Shown here: in pieces, positions 37,701-48,911 of the stretch
How the letters are laid out: every line of letters begins with the position of its first letter
Numbering within the stretch: position 1 is the first letter of the stretch
Source: Anticarsia gemmatalis
Lineage: Eukaryota > Arthropoda > Insecta > Lepidoptera > Erebidae
Length of the DNA stretch: 64,000 nt
Assembly: GCF_050436995.1 (NCBI RefSeq)
Contig: NC_134776.1
Coordinates: 14,363,001-14,427,000, forward strand
Direction of reading: 5' to 3'
Program-made: the position numbers and the translations under genes
The notes under the pieces: generated by a model
Seen by the model: the letters and a program-made list of their open reading frames with translations, nothing else
The model's database searches: none
Told to the model about the DNA's origin: nothing

Positions 37701-40700
37701 TTTAGAAGGTATACCCACAAATCTATCGGAATTTGCACATAGCCCCGCACTCCACCGTGGGTGCTGGTGTATGCATAATGCGCATACGAACCACTCCTAT
37801 AGTCGTGAGCCGGGGCGATCACATAACGATTCCGATAATTAGTGTGTTACAGTAGGGAATTACATACAAATAATACTGATGAGCTCGAGTTGATACGGTG
37901 ACGACCCGTTTCCGAGTTGATACGTGTGCTTACGACCTTAAATCAACTTCAGAGTGTTCGTTTGCTTTAGATAGTTAATTCTAGCAAAATCAATCATTAT
38001 TTTATGTTTCACAGCACTTTCAGAAATGAATTAATGTTTGAATATTATGAATCTTCAAACCTGTATAACTCGGTTCAAAGCGATCCTACCGGTTTCGTGC
38101 CATACTAACTATTGCTTCAAATGGCTAGCTCTATCGATACATGCCACTTTTTTTTGTTGGCCGGCACTTTGAAAAAAGGCCCAAAATGGATGATCTCCTT
38201 TCAAGTGCAAATACTAACAACAATATCCGTCTTAGTTTCTGGCTTAATGTTGAGAGAGACGATGACTAGTATGAGCAGGAACACGTTGAGGAGGAAGAGC
38301 ACGACGAAGCGCGAGTACACCAGAACCATGACCCACGCCGCCCACGACGTGTCCAGGGACACGCTCGCCGTGCCGGACGCCGTGCCGCCGATGAAGTCCA
38401 TTATATCGCTCAGTGTCTGGGAACAACGGGATCTTTATCATGATTTTTTATAGGGGAATATTACTACTTTGTTATTTGGCACATATTCCTATGGATATTA
38501 CATTCGGCCATCAGAAAGACGGATTATAATTCACGTATGTTTATTGAATGTCGTAGTTATCACCAAGACACTTCTTTTGCAGCGTATTTACCTGAGGTAA
38601 TATGCGTGGTCAATAAATGTGTGGTACAAATACATCATGGCACTAGATTTACTCTGATTTTGAAATAAAAACCTAAGTAATTTTATAAGGACTAAAAGCG
38701 CTATTAATGTTGACAGTTGCGTTATTTTTTCATTAAATTTAATAATAGAAACGAATATCAATCACAGAAAATTTTACATAATTATCATTATTAATTGCAC
38801 AATAAGTATCTTTTAAAAAATATTAGAAGCAGAGATTATAATCTCTGATTCGAATAATTTTTGACCGATAAAAGCGAATCAAAGATAGTGTCGTAATATT
38901 ACCCTTGTGTGGAATGAGTCATTGGCATACGTGACGGTGGCCACCAGGTCCAGGATACAGATGGCCACGGTGATGATGATCCATGGCCATCGCATGCTCT
39001 TCGACTGCTTGTTCCTTGCGCCACCCACTAGACAAGTATAAATTATGAAATTTTTTTTTTTTTTTTTATTTCGAATTGCGAATGGCAAGGGAAGTTCGTA
39101 AGGATCGTACTCATTGAATTTTTATTTATGAATGCGAATGAGGCAAGGGAAGGGTGGTTTGTAAAGATCGTACTAAGGGGCTTTCTTTGGTCTCTGCCTA
39201 TGTATGTATTTGTTTTAACTGTATAGAAACATCTTTCAGATTCGTACAACTTTTCAAAGTAGTCACAAAGTAGTCGTATCATGTAGTGTTCTTTAAAAGC
39301 GATTTTAGATTTGTTTATATGTTCTACTTCCTCTAAATACATAAGTATTAGCTAGCTAAAGAAAAAGCAATCTTTTAGATTCATATGCATTGCAAATCTG
39401 TCAAGTAAATATGGTTTTCTAACAATACACTAGTAGTCGAAGTATTATTGTGATTTAGCCAAGTCAAATTTCATAAACATATCCTTAGCTCCAATGAAGC
39501 TTGAACTAAAAACGATTTATTTATCAACCATTTACATCAATAGACTTGGTAGTATGCCTAATTTCATGAAAATATCCTGAGCTTCAATTACCCTGAAACT
39601 ACTTTCTTTCATCTATTCACATCAACAAGTTTGCCTAAAATATCATTATTTAAAAATACACTTACAAATTATAACAACACTCGTAATGATCCATAGTACA
39701 CTAAGCCCGAGACCGATGCAGTTGATAATGAAGGTCCTGAACGCAGGCAGCGGCAGATTAGTCAGCAGGACGAAGGCTTCGTTCACAATGCCATCTATCG
39801 ACTCACCGATGTTGATCCGACCTCCGCATGGACTGGGGTCTGTAACAAACCACCTGCGATATGAGATATCTGAACATTTATGATCCATTTTGTTTGTTAA
39901 ATGCTTAATAGTTGCCGTAAAAAAATATTTACATTGAATAGTTTTACGGGGTTATGAATTTAATGTGATTTGCTAATAAGTTTCTGGTCAAGTCAAAGTC
40001 AAAGTCAAATATTCTTTATTTCATAAACTTTAACAAGTATTTGAAATCGTCAATTTTTTTTTATTTATCACCGTTTCGGAAAAGCTGTTGCTTGTGAGAA
40101 GAAACGGCAAGAAACTCACGGCTTGCTCTTTTTAAATGTCAATATTTCCAAATTAATAACAATGTCAACAATGGTATTGAAACATTATTATATTAAACAA
40201 AAATGAAATATATTGCAAATAAATATTTAGTGTATTACTTCACTCGCCTCTTAATATCAGTATTGACTCCCATTTTATGTTTGCTGTCAATCCGTCAGAT
40301 AAATCTAAGAGTAGCTGTAGCCCATTGGTTATACATACCGGGTAAAATTGATCGATTTGTAATTCAGTGGGTGCACCTCTGATCATCTTTACAATCAAAC
40401 CATAGCTAATTAAAAACGCACTGTCAGACGAATAAATGTTTATTAGCTATAATAATAACCAAAACAGCCCAATTAGTAGCAAGCTCTGTATCAAAGACAA
40501 ATGGTTACTTACTATGGAAGTAGAGTATTTTAATGTAGATCAGCAGTGGTAGCCCCCTCAGGAAGTCGAGGACACAGAAATACTGCGCCAGACTCCAACC
40601 AGTGAGGACCAGCTGTATTCCCGCTTGCAGCTGAAGTAAAAAACAACATCTAGAATAATATATCTTTGCATATCTACTTTTTTGATAGGTCTGATTTTTG

Positions 40701-43700
40701 ACTTTCGCAAATGCAATACGGATATTTGTAATACCATCACATATAGGCAAGGTATAACTTCGAAGTAAGAAGTTATACCTTGTACTTCCTTACAAGACTT
40801 ATTTCATAATTCATTGGTAGCCCTTGAAAATAGTAACATTTATGTTCTTACCTACATAAAACTAAGTTTTTAGGTTTTTAATCTGATAAAGTCAGTGTCA
40901 TCGTGCATTTCTTGTCAACATCTATTAATTAGATCTATAGGCTACATCAGAACTAAATATTACAGACAGCTGAAAGCCGTGTGAAAAATTCAGTAAGTAT
41001 TCATTTAGTACTTTAATTTGTAGGTCTACTTACTCAATTACTATTTTATTCAAGACGCAAACCATTTATTTTGTTTCAGTTACTTATAGTGCTATGACGC
41101 GTCTGTGCCAAATCATATATATTTTTTAATTAACGTCTCTATAGATATATTATAGCAGTCTTAGTACAAATATAAATTCCAGTATACACGATCCTAAAGT
41201 TTTAGTTCAAAATGAGAGAACAAGGAAACATTGTTCATTGATATCAGTAATATTTCGTAAACCGATCATAGTATTAGTGTTGATATTACGTGCTTACATA
41301 GGTACTATAGAAATTCCGTGTCACATTATGACGAGACCGTTATTGATAAGATAAATGAAATACCTATGTTCGTACTATTTTGTTAATATTATTAGTCACT
41401 AATACATGGTATGCAAAGGTAATCGGTGAACAAAAATGTTGAGTGCCGGAAGAATTGAATATATTGAATGTATAGGCATATACAGTCATGAGCACGAAGA
41501 AAGGCAGTTAAAATCAGACTGTCTAAAACCGGTATGAATTCTATGGTGCCTTAAACTTCAACTTCTTCAACATAACATTGTGTTAATGTTTTGCTAGCTA
41601 AACATTTTTGCTGCAGTTTTAGCCTTGACACACTCTTTTAGGTTGTCAGGAAAAATACACAAAACTGCACATTAGGTCAATCAGCCGCTTTGAGAATCTA
41701 TACTTTCGAGAATACGTCCTAATTTTTCTCTAGAGATCTGATCTGAATGTTGGCCGTTGAATAATTCGAATAAAATAAAACTGCATAAGTATATGTGAAC
41801 CAAGAACTTTGAGTTGGATATGTAGTTAAAGTTATATTTATTTTAGATAAAGAACCAGCATATTCGGGAAATTTGACAGTTGCGGATATTATTTTGTAGA
41901 TAAACCTTAGTATTCTAAGACTATTTTGTGTGTGTAATGTCATTCTATGCTCACGAGTGTACCCGGTAACTGAAGACGTTGCGACAGTGATTACCTCACA
42001 TTGTAATTGTGTTAATTCATGAATGTGGCGTGTAAACAACATTGTTCTAAGCGAACCATTGTACTCAATGATTTGTTATAGAACTGTTTATAATTTATAC
42101 AGACACTGCCCCTGTACAGAACCTTATTGTTTGTTATTGACTTATTGTCAACGCGGAAGCGATTAGACTCCTGATATCTTATGCGATGGTCATTAATCCC
42201 TCGATTATTTAATGTTAGAAATTATTTGATCTATATAAATGCGCATTATTATGAACTTGTAACATCTATACCATGTGAAAATAAATAAATTATACATAGC
42301 ATGAAATAATATTTCAGGAATTTTACTAACGATATTTCAATACATGTCATTTTAAAGTTGTCTCAACTACGCGACGTAACTAGAAACAGAAGTGTTTTAT
42401 AAATCGAGGTGAAAATAGGCTCTTCCGCTCATGTCACCGTTTCAGTTCACGTTTGTTATAAACAATTGTCTGATTAATCATTCTTGTCGATTAACACACA
42501 AAAGATAATAGTACTACCGGGGATATTTGAATTATTCTAATCAGCTAAAGTAGACTAAACTATGCTAGGATTTTCATTCAATTTTAATTAGACAATGAGT
42601 ACCTATAGGTGCTAATTATATGATTGATATATGTTACTGTAAAAGGGAATTTACAAATCAGGCTTAGAAGTATTAGAAGTATTTTTGCATTATAGTATGT
42701 ATGATCTTGTAATAAAATCTTTTCTCTACAAAAAAAAGTTCGATATTTGGGTAGGCTACCTCACGAGGTTACTGAAAGAAACCTAATGAACCGTGTACTC
42801 ATTTGTTATTCTTGAAACCAAAGAGATTTTATTACAAGTCCATACATACTATAATGCGAAAAGACTTTTTCTCCGATCTAATATGTTATTCAAGCACAAA
42901 ATATGTTATAAGGAGCACTAAATGCTATGCACATCATCGTATTTTAGAAGCGGTAGTAGCACAAAAGTTAGGGTATCGCCTTAGCGAATAGGTCAAGACG
43001 ATCTTCGACTTCCAATAAATGTTATACCATGTCGCTTGCATAGATGTGAATCCGTAGGATGATAGGTGATTTATGATTGTAGTATTTTTACGTTAAAATA
43101 CAGCGAGTAAATTATAAAAATATTTTGTTTCTGCCGTCACCTACGTAAAAAAGGTGCAGATGTAAGTTTCGTTTGGTCTTTGCTATATTAGTAATTTAAA
43201 AAAAATGAAGGGCGATGGCACTTTCCTTTTCGCACGGTTAGTAGTCAACCTAGTAAATATTAATTACTGAGATACTGAGCCACATTAGATTTATTCGCAA
43301 GTAGGTAAACATGCTGTACGGTATCTAGAGAGAGTTTATTTACTTTCTAATTCTTTATTATAATATTATGCTTGTGTTGCTACAGTTTTGAACCGAGAGT
43401 AGTATTTTAGTTATTGACGTAGGCCCGTAGATCATAATAGCAACAGTGGTTTCCTATTAACACGTGGCTTGTCCAAAATGTTTGACGCTATATCGTTATC
43501 AGTGACAGAAAGACCCAACTGATAAAGATACCGATATTCTTTACTATCATCTCATGCTTCACTGTCGATTCAATTATTGCCAAGCGTTCCATTTCCTATT
43601 ACGATGACCGAATATTATCTGGCTGACTTAGTACTAAGGTATTTATTGGTTCATAAGCGTATGGTGTTATCAATGGATTCCACATAGCGAAATAAATAAA

Positions 43701-44301
43701 ACTCGATTATATTATTATCTTAAACATCAGAGGTACTACTATATAAAATAATTTTATCAATTCCTAGAATTTAGTTAATTATAATACGTAGTTTATCTGC
43801 GAAATAAATAATTAACACCTACCTGTTCTTTTGTTTACATTATTTACAAAATATACAAATTAGATATGTAGAAAAAATATCTATCATACAATTTTTTGAG
43901 GAACCACATATTTTTTGACAAATTATAAAATTTTGACCATATCACACTGTAATAATGATCACAACCTGAATTTTATAAATCATAAAACAAGCCAGCCGTA
44001 ACATTTAGCTGTATTCATCGAACCTTTACGCAAACACACAACAGACATGAAATACACATCTTAATTCGCTTTGCAAATACACCAAGATATATATTTTTCT
44101 AAGATTTGTTTAACGTAGTTTCACTTCGTACACTACTAGGTTAATCTGCGCCAGCATATAAACGACATCACACATTCAAAGATACAATTACATCTAGCAT
44201 ACAATGCGAACTTGAGGTCATACATAAGAAAATATTAATTGATTAATAAGACTTACCAGGGTGGTGACGCCGGCGAAGACCATAATTCTATTGAGTGTCA
44301 T
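34711..44301 (-). CDS. Four-pass membrane protein with proline-rich tail (paralogue B), complete
   Basis: Eight exons on the minus strand: 44301-44257, 40630-40513, 39839-39666, 39027-38903, 38416-38219, 36482-36184, 35872-35657 and 34894-34711. The spliced frame is 1,359 nt, or 452 residues. Residues 1-220 form a core with four hydrophobic segments: MVFAGVTTLLQAGIQLVLTG; AFRTFIINCIGLGLSVLWII; WPWIIITVAICILDLVATV; and AAWVMVLVYSRFVVLFLLNV. The tail (221-452) is Pro/Ser/Arg-rich, with a basic patch (SKSFRRMKTFLYRKLSMPDV) and a terminal PPVPLPDYTALQSVRKA. The latter matches PPVPAPDYSPP near the end of paralogue A. Phases at the junctions are 0,1,1,0,0,2,2, as in paralogue A. Its start lies 737 bp from the divergent gene at 45038. 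Function is unknown. A 1.45-kb foldback element lies in the intron after the fifth exon. Confidence 0.82.
36749..38201. mobile_element. Foldback element of 1,453 bp with arms near 700 bp
   Basis: The sequence starting AAAGGAGATCATCC at 36749 is repeated in reverse complement, ending GGATGATCTCCTTT at 38201. The arms match along about 700 bp with scattered differences, and the unpaired centre is roughly 37435-37530. It lies in the intron between the exons at 38219 and 36482, only 17 bp downstream of a splice donor. Each arm carries a matching frame of about 60 codons (37165-37350 plus; 37610-37822 minus). No transposase is recognised. No clear target-site duplication was seen. Confidence 0.85.
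39045..39205 (-). repeat. SINE-like fragment in paralogue B intron
   Basis: After a long poly-T run, aatggcaagggaagttcgtaaggatcgtac is repeated, diverged, 65 bp later as gaggcaagggaagggtggtttgtaaagatcgtac. It ends with ggtctctgccta. This is a common lepidopteran dispersed repeat type, in minus orientation. Confidence 0.5.
39985..40145. repeat. Dispersed repeat with (AGTCAA)n head
   Basis: caagtcaaagtcaaagtcaaatattctttatttcataa starts the piece. cggaaaagctgttgc and aagaaacggcaagaaactc then follow. This layout is familiar from lepidopteran non-autonomous repeats. It lies in intron 39840-40512. Confidence 0.45.
40748..40782. repeat. Perfect hairpin, 14-bp stem and 7-nt loop
   Basis: caaggtataacttc at 40748-40761 pairs perfectly with 40769-40782. 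It is in the first intron of paralogue B. Role unknown. Confidence 0.65.
42676..42875. mobile_element. Mariner-like MITE, copy 2
   Basis: It shares tgcattatagtatgtatg, cttgtaataaaatcttttct, gaaagaaacctaatga and tgcgaaaagactttttc with the copy at 32111-32317, in the same order. Its left terminus is more decayed. It is in the first intron of paralogue B. Confidence 0.65.
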
Positions 44302-45037
44302 GGTGTCAAGGCATTCGGTGGCCTAAGTCCGCTGAATGGAATGTGAGCGTATCCGATATGAGCGGGCAGCGAGTGTATCTCGGTCCCCGGCGCAGAACAG
44401 CATCACACTGATAGGTCGCCCAAACCGACTCTTTCGCAGAGATAACGCATCTATCGGCTATTGTACCTACGCCAAACATTGCATTGTGATCATGCACGTC
44501 ACCATATCTTGAACTAGATCGTAATCTACTCTAATCTTCTGATACTTTACTTCTATAATACATACTAACAACACCAACACAGACTTAGATATAGTTATGT
44601 TTCTCTTATGGTTATCCTTAACACCGTCAGCGTTTCTGCAAATTGGGTTTGTTTAATAACGGAGTAGGGTATGTTATTTTTATTTTAGAAAGTATCTGAG
44701 TAATTCAATTTTAATTTCATAAATATACGCTACAAAAAGCATAGTTTTATTTTCTTAGTTTGCGATGTTTTATACACCTGTACCCTCCAAGACATTGCTT
44801 CTCGCGCTGATTCTTGTTTAGCACATCAAGGCTTTAATAATATAAATAATGGTTGCAGAACAATGTTGGATTGTAAATATGTATCAATATTTCCATTTAA
44901 TCTCATAGGGCTGTTAATACCAGTTATTATAATTAGTACATATCTTAACACCTGGTGGCTAATGGCCGGTAGCTATATAAGAGGAATTAACGAGAGCTCT
45001 AAGAAAACTCGTACATTATTCTAGCATAAACGACAAT
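44302..45037. promoter_or_regulatory. Head-to-head intergenic region with a TATA box for the plus-strand gene
   Basis: This 736-bp gap separates two divergent start codons. For the plus gene, TATATAAG at 44974-44981 stands 57 bases before the ATG, placing transcription start near 45004-45010. For the minus gene no TATA box is seen; its leader probably lies at 44302-44520. Shared regulation is possible but not shown. Confidence 0.55.
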
Positions 45038-48000
45038 ATGGCACTAGTGGTTCGTATTTTTTTTTATAACATTATAGTAAAACTTAAAGTATGTTGTCAA
45101 ATTAGTGAAGCCTTTCGGATTGGATCAAAAATTTTAAGAAATACGAAGTTTTAGTAAAAATATTTAATGTGTTTCCTTATCAGGTGGTGCTTTTGGGTCT
45201 AGCGCCATGGCTGCTGGTTGCGTCTTGTGCGGACGTCATCAACGACACTGCGACGTCGGTCAACTCTTCAGATCCAAATAAAGATATGTAAGTTAATATT
45301 AAATCTTCTCGATCTATATCTTTAAAGAACACTTTATGAGATGCGCGATTAGCAGAATCTTCACTTTTAAACCAATTTTATGATGAAATAGACGTATTTA
45401 TTAATGCCTATGCATTTATTTTTATAATCTTTGCGTTTGCAACGACTTGGTCTGTGTCAACGTTTTATTCAATTGGCTAACTATTTAATGGTTCCAGCCC
45501 CATTCATACCGTGCTGGCAAGTGTAAACAGCGTTATTATACTACAGTTGGAACGAGATGTGGGGAGATTTTATGCAGCAGTTGAGATGAATATTGAATTG
45601 AAGTTATTCATTGTGCTAGAGCACATTCTACAAGGTCTAGATAAACAATCTTCCTAGCCAACTTTTTGTAACTATATAGCGCTCTATGATAAAGTATAAT
45701 TCATGCATATTCTTGTAGATATTGGATAATCTCATAGATCTAATCGGCGATATCCTTCAGGAAGGTCAAGTGCGTAGCATTCGTACTCTTGCTGGTTACG
45801 AATGCTACGCACTCATAAATTGAAACCCTTCTTTACAAAATTAGAGGCATTAGGAGATATAGATCAATGATTGAGAGTGGTAGCCTATTCGATAATATCT
45901 ATACTTATAAAATTTCCATGTCACAATGTTAGTTACCGTACTCCTCCGAAACGGCTTGACCGATTCTCATGAAATTTTGTGAGCACATTGACTAGGTCTG
46001 AGAATCGGACAACATCTATTTTTCATACCCCTTAGTGATAAAGGTTTTACCCCCTACATTTTTTTTATTTATAGGGCAAACAACGTTTACCCTTCAGCTA
46101 GTAATTTATAAAATTAGCATTCGGCCAACTACCAATGCTTAACAGATAAATTATAACCTTTTATCAAGTCTTCAAAAATCCGACGTTCTCAATTACTATG
46201 AAATCGATAATATGTATGTTTTTAATACGTGCTCCTGTTTTTCAGGTACGTTATTCACGCTATGGTTTATCAAGTGGGCATCGTCACCAACAGAACAGAT
46301 AATGAAACGGGGAATTTTAATGCCACGTAAGTGTATTAAAAAATAGATAATTATAGCTTGATTGTTTATACTCCCGGAAGAAATTTGCATTTTTGTGCTT
46401 TCAAAGTTAAAGTAGAGCCTTGTGACGTCAGACTTTGTCGTCGCCAAATTCTCCTTCCATTTTTTACCAGAGTCTGCTAGTTTGAATATAAGTGCTAATA
46501 TTACTCTCTCTCCCGGTGTAAGTTTTTTATGATTTTAACCAAGGGCCAACGCATTTTTACCCTGGTTTGCTTGACTTTTCGGTAGGTACCAGTCGCAATC
46601 TTGGCAGTACTCCGCGTATGTTATAGCTAGATTATATGCTGTAACCTGTAGTTCGATTCCCGATTGCTGTCGTCTACCGACAACCGGTTAGCTACCGAGA
46701 AAGTTTACACAAAAATCTGTTTAGCGCCTCTACCGGGCTCTGTAAGAACTATTTTGGAAGTAAATTTTAATCAAACTCTCAAGTCTCAATACTCGACAGT
46801 GTCGACTGCAAAGAATTGTGCTACTAGTCAATATATCAAGTAAACTGCGTTTATAATCATGCATGATCGAGTATATCCCCTATAATAATTATATATTAAT
46901 ATTCACGTATTCCGGACATGTTACTGTTTGACAATTCTACAGTGTATTCTCTATACGTATTCCTAGAACAATCTACAATGTCCAGGTAAATAAGGTCAGA
47001 GATAATTTGATTTTGGATAGACAAAAGCATATAGGTATCTCTCCTACCGTGTCTGCTTCACGGAACCTAATTTGCGTAATATGATCTCCACAGAGAGTGC
47101 ATACAATCAACCTTTAATACATATTATGTTATTATGAAGCATTCTGTTTGTATTGAGATTTTGATTGTATCTTGGCATATTCAGTGTCGATTTTCAAAAG
47201 AAATATGTATTTGAAATGTATTCTTGACAATGTAGTCTTGTAAAGAAAACAAGTAAGCTATTTTAACTCATCGAAGTTTTTTTAGCCTCAGAAAATGCAG
47301 TTCCTTTTCTTAATTTTGTAGAGGGAATCAAGAAGCTCTAACGTTCTATCACAACAACGGGTCTCAGGTAGACTTGAGTCAGATTCCAGCGCCACTGCTT
47401 ACCAACGTGACAGCTCAGAGTATGGTGGGAGTAGCACCGGTCTCCGCATCACAGGGCAATGCCCCCAACCAGCTGCCGTGGAGTACGCTCAATCATTTGA
47501 CAAACATGGCACCTAATCTGCCACAAAGTAAGTGAATTTTCCATTAATTTTTCGAAATTTTACACTTTTATATATCAGTACTAGCGGCCCGTCCAGGCTG
47601 AGTCCGGTTAAAACAGCTCTTTAAAAAATACTTGCACATTTTTTACAAATTAACTGTCCTTTTGGATCACCCGTTTTGTAAAAAAAACCGCAGCGTAGTT
47701 TTAAAGATTTAAACATACAGTCAGACGCGGGAAGCGACTTTGCTTTATACTATTAAGTGCAGAGTGATAGATGAAGATAACGCGTGTGTTAAAATATTTC
47801 AGATTCTAAACAGTCGCCTCCCATAATGATGACCAGAAACGTACGTTCCAGTTACGAGGATGACTCTGAGAAGTCTTTCGACAACTTGTACAGGAGTTTG
47901 TTCCGACGTGACGTGTCGAGCGTCGGCAACACGCCAGTGGCAATACGCAAGGGTTCCGCGACCATCCCCCAGACGGCCGGTGTTCAGTCTATTGCCATAC

Positions 48001-48107
48001 CACCCCTGCTTAGTCTTAATAACAACTTGTCTCAAATACCCGTCCCTATTCCGAATACTTCGGTCGTACATTACGCTAAAATTAACACGCTTGTTTCTAA
48101 ACCTTGA
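45038..48107 (+). CDS. Small secreted, N-glycosylation-rich protein of unknown family, complete
   Basis: Five exons: 45038-45049, 45184-45287, 46246-46326, 47322-47527 and 47803-48107. They give 708 nt, or 235 residues. The first exon codes only MALV. It joins a hydrophobic run (VVLLGLAPWLLVASCA) to form a signal peptide ending near residue 20. The mature protein begins DVINDT and carries many N-x-S/T sequons (such as NDT, NSS, NRT, NGS, NVT, NLS). It has few cysteines and no transmembrane segment. Near the middle, YRSLFRRD could be a basic cleavage site. I do not recognise a domain. The promoter has a TATA box, and AATAAA lies at 48315-48320. The donor choice after exon 1 (GTG|GT or CTA|GT) changes one valine only. 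Confidence 0.72.
45770..45812. repeat. Perfect hairpin, 16-bp stem and 11-nt loop
   Basis: gtgcgtagcattcgta at 45770-45785 pairs perfectly with tacgaatgctacgcac at 45797-45812. It lies in intron 45288-46245 of the secreted-protein gene. There is no T run after it. A regulatory or small-RNA role is open. Confidence 0.65.
45930..46080. repeat. Dispersed repeat fragment in the secreted-protein gene
   Basis: cgtactcctccgaaacggcttgaccgattctcatgaaattttgtgagcac and the following caacatctatttttcatacccc are typical of a widespread lepidopteran dispersed repeat. No coding frame is present. Confidence 0.45.
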
Positions 48108-48314
48108 AATATTTAAATTGTCTCATCATCGTTTACTATCTCGTATTAGACACTTAAGCATCACTTACATTTTGCCTTCACCCCGATTTTGAAACAAAAT
48201 CCCAAAACACGATTATAAGTTTAAGTCATCGTGCTAATAAATAGTATAATTTGCTTTCTCAGTACTAAATAATCATTAATTTTCTTATTTGTATGTTCAG
48301 CTAGTTTTTAAATT

Positions 48315-48320
48315 AATAAA
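48315..48320 (+). terminator. Polyadenylation signal of the secreted-protein gene
   Basis: AATAAA about 208 nt after the stop codon at 48107. It is followed by sequence with no further gene until 48912. Confidence 0.55.
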
Positions 48321-48911
48321 ATATATAACGAAGAAAGGTCGTTTGAGTTCATTCGCCTTGCAACCGAATCTTTGGTGGGAGTTACTAGGATACTTCAAGT
48401 TGCGGGCGTTGGGAGATCGTTGTGTATAAATTACAGAAAAATTACTTCTAAATGTACTTTATATGACAATTAAAAAATAAGTTGTATTACGTTTGGGTAT
48501 TAAAAAAAGTACCTAATAAAGACACAAGTCAGAAATAATTGGTCAACGGGACAATATTTTTTTTATATGCATCTTGATTTTTACTACTATATCTAACGCT
48601 AATATAAATCCATAATTAAATTTGCTGCGTTAACTAAAAATATGGGTTAAGTGCTGACAACTTTCAAATCAATCCCCTTTTCTTTGGAGCCCGTCCCCCA
48701 AGGTTGAAAGGTGTTGGCTAGACTTAAGTACGCACGCGTCAACGTCACGCATGCGCCGCAAGGATTAATGATTGGTCGCACCTCGCGGGCACTGGCAGCC
48801 GCTACAAGAGAACAATTAAATACCACAATGGCAGATATGCCATATAAACTACTGTGTTTATAACACATATATAACTAACACGCGTGCGACAGAAACTACA
48901 CTGCCATCAAC
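48321..48911. promoter_or_regulatory. Upstream region of the Tamalin-like gene
   Basis: About 590 bp between the end of the secreted-protein gene and the next ATG. The right part is richer in CG (cgcacgcgtcaacgtcacgcatgcgccgc near 48732-48760) and includes NRF1-like GCATGCGC. No TATA box is seen at a convincing distance. The leader probably occupies the last 100 bases. Confidence 0.4.

Noticed and set aside
36749..38201. CRISPR or tandem repeat array.
   Set aside because: The similarity is between two inverted arms only, without regular spacers, and this is an animal genome.
23200..44301. A single large gene joining both four-pass regions.
   Set aside because: Each region has its own start codon, complete membrane core, tail and in-frame stop, and the phases repeat in parallel; this fits two paralogues.
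45770..45812. Possible microRNA precursor.
   Set aside because: The stem is only 16 bp, shorter than needed for a typical precursor, and the flanks do not extend the pairing.
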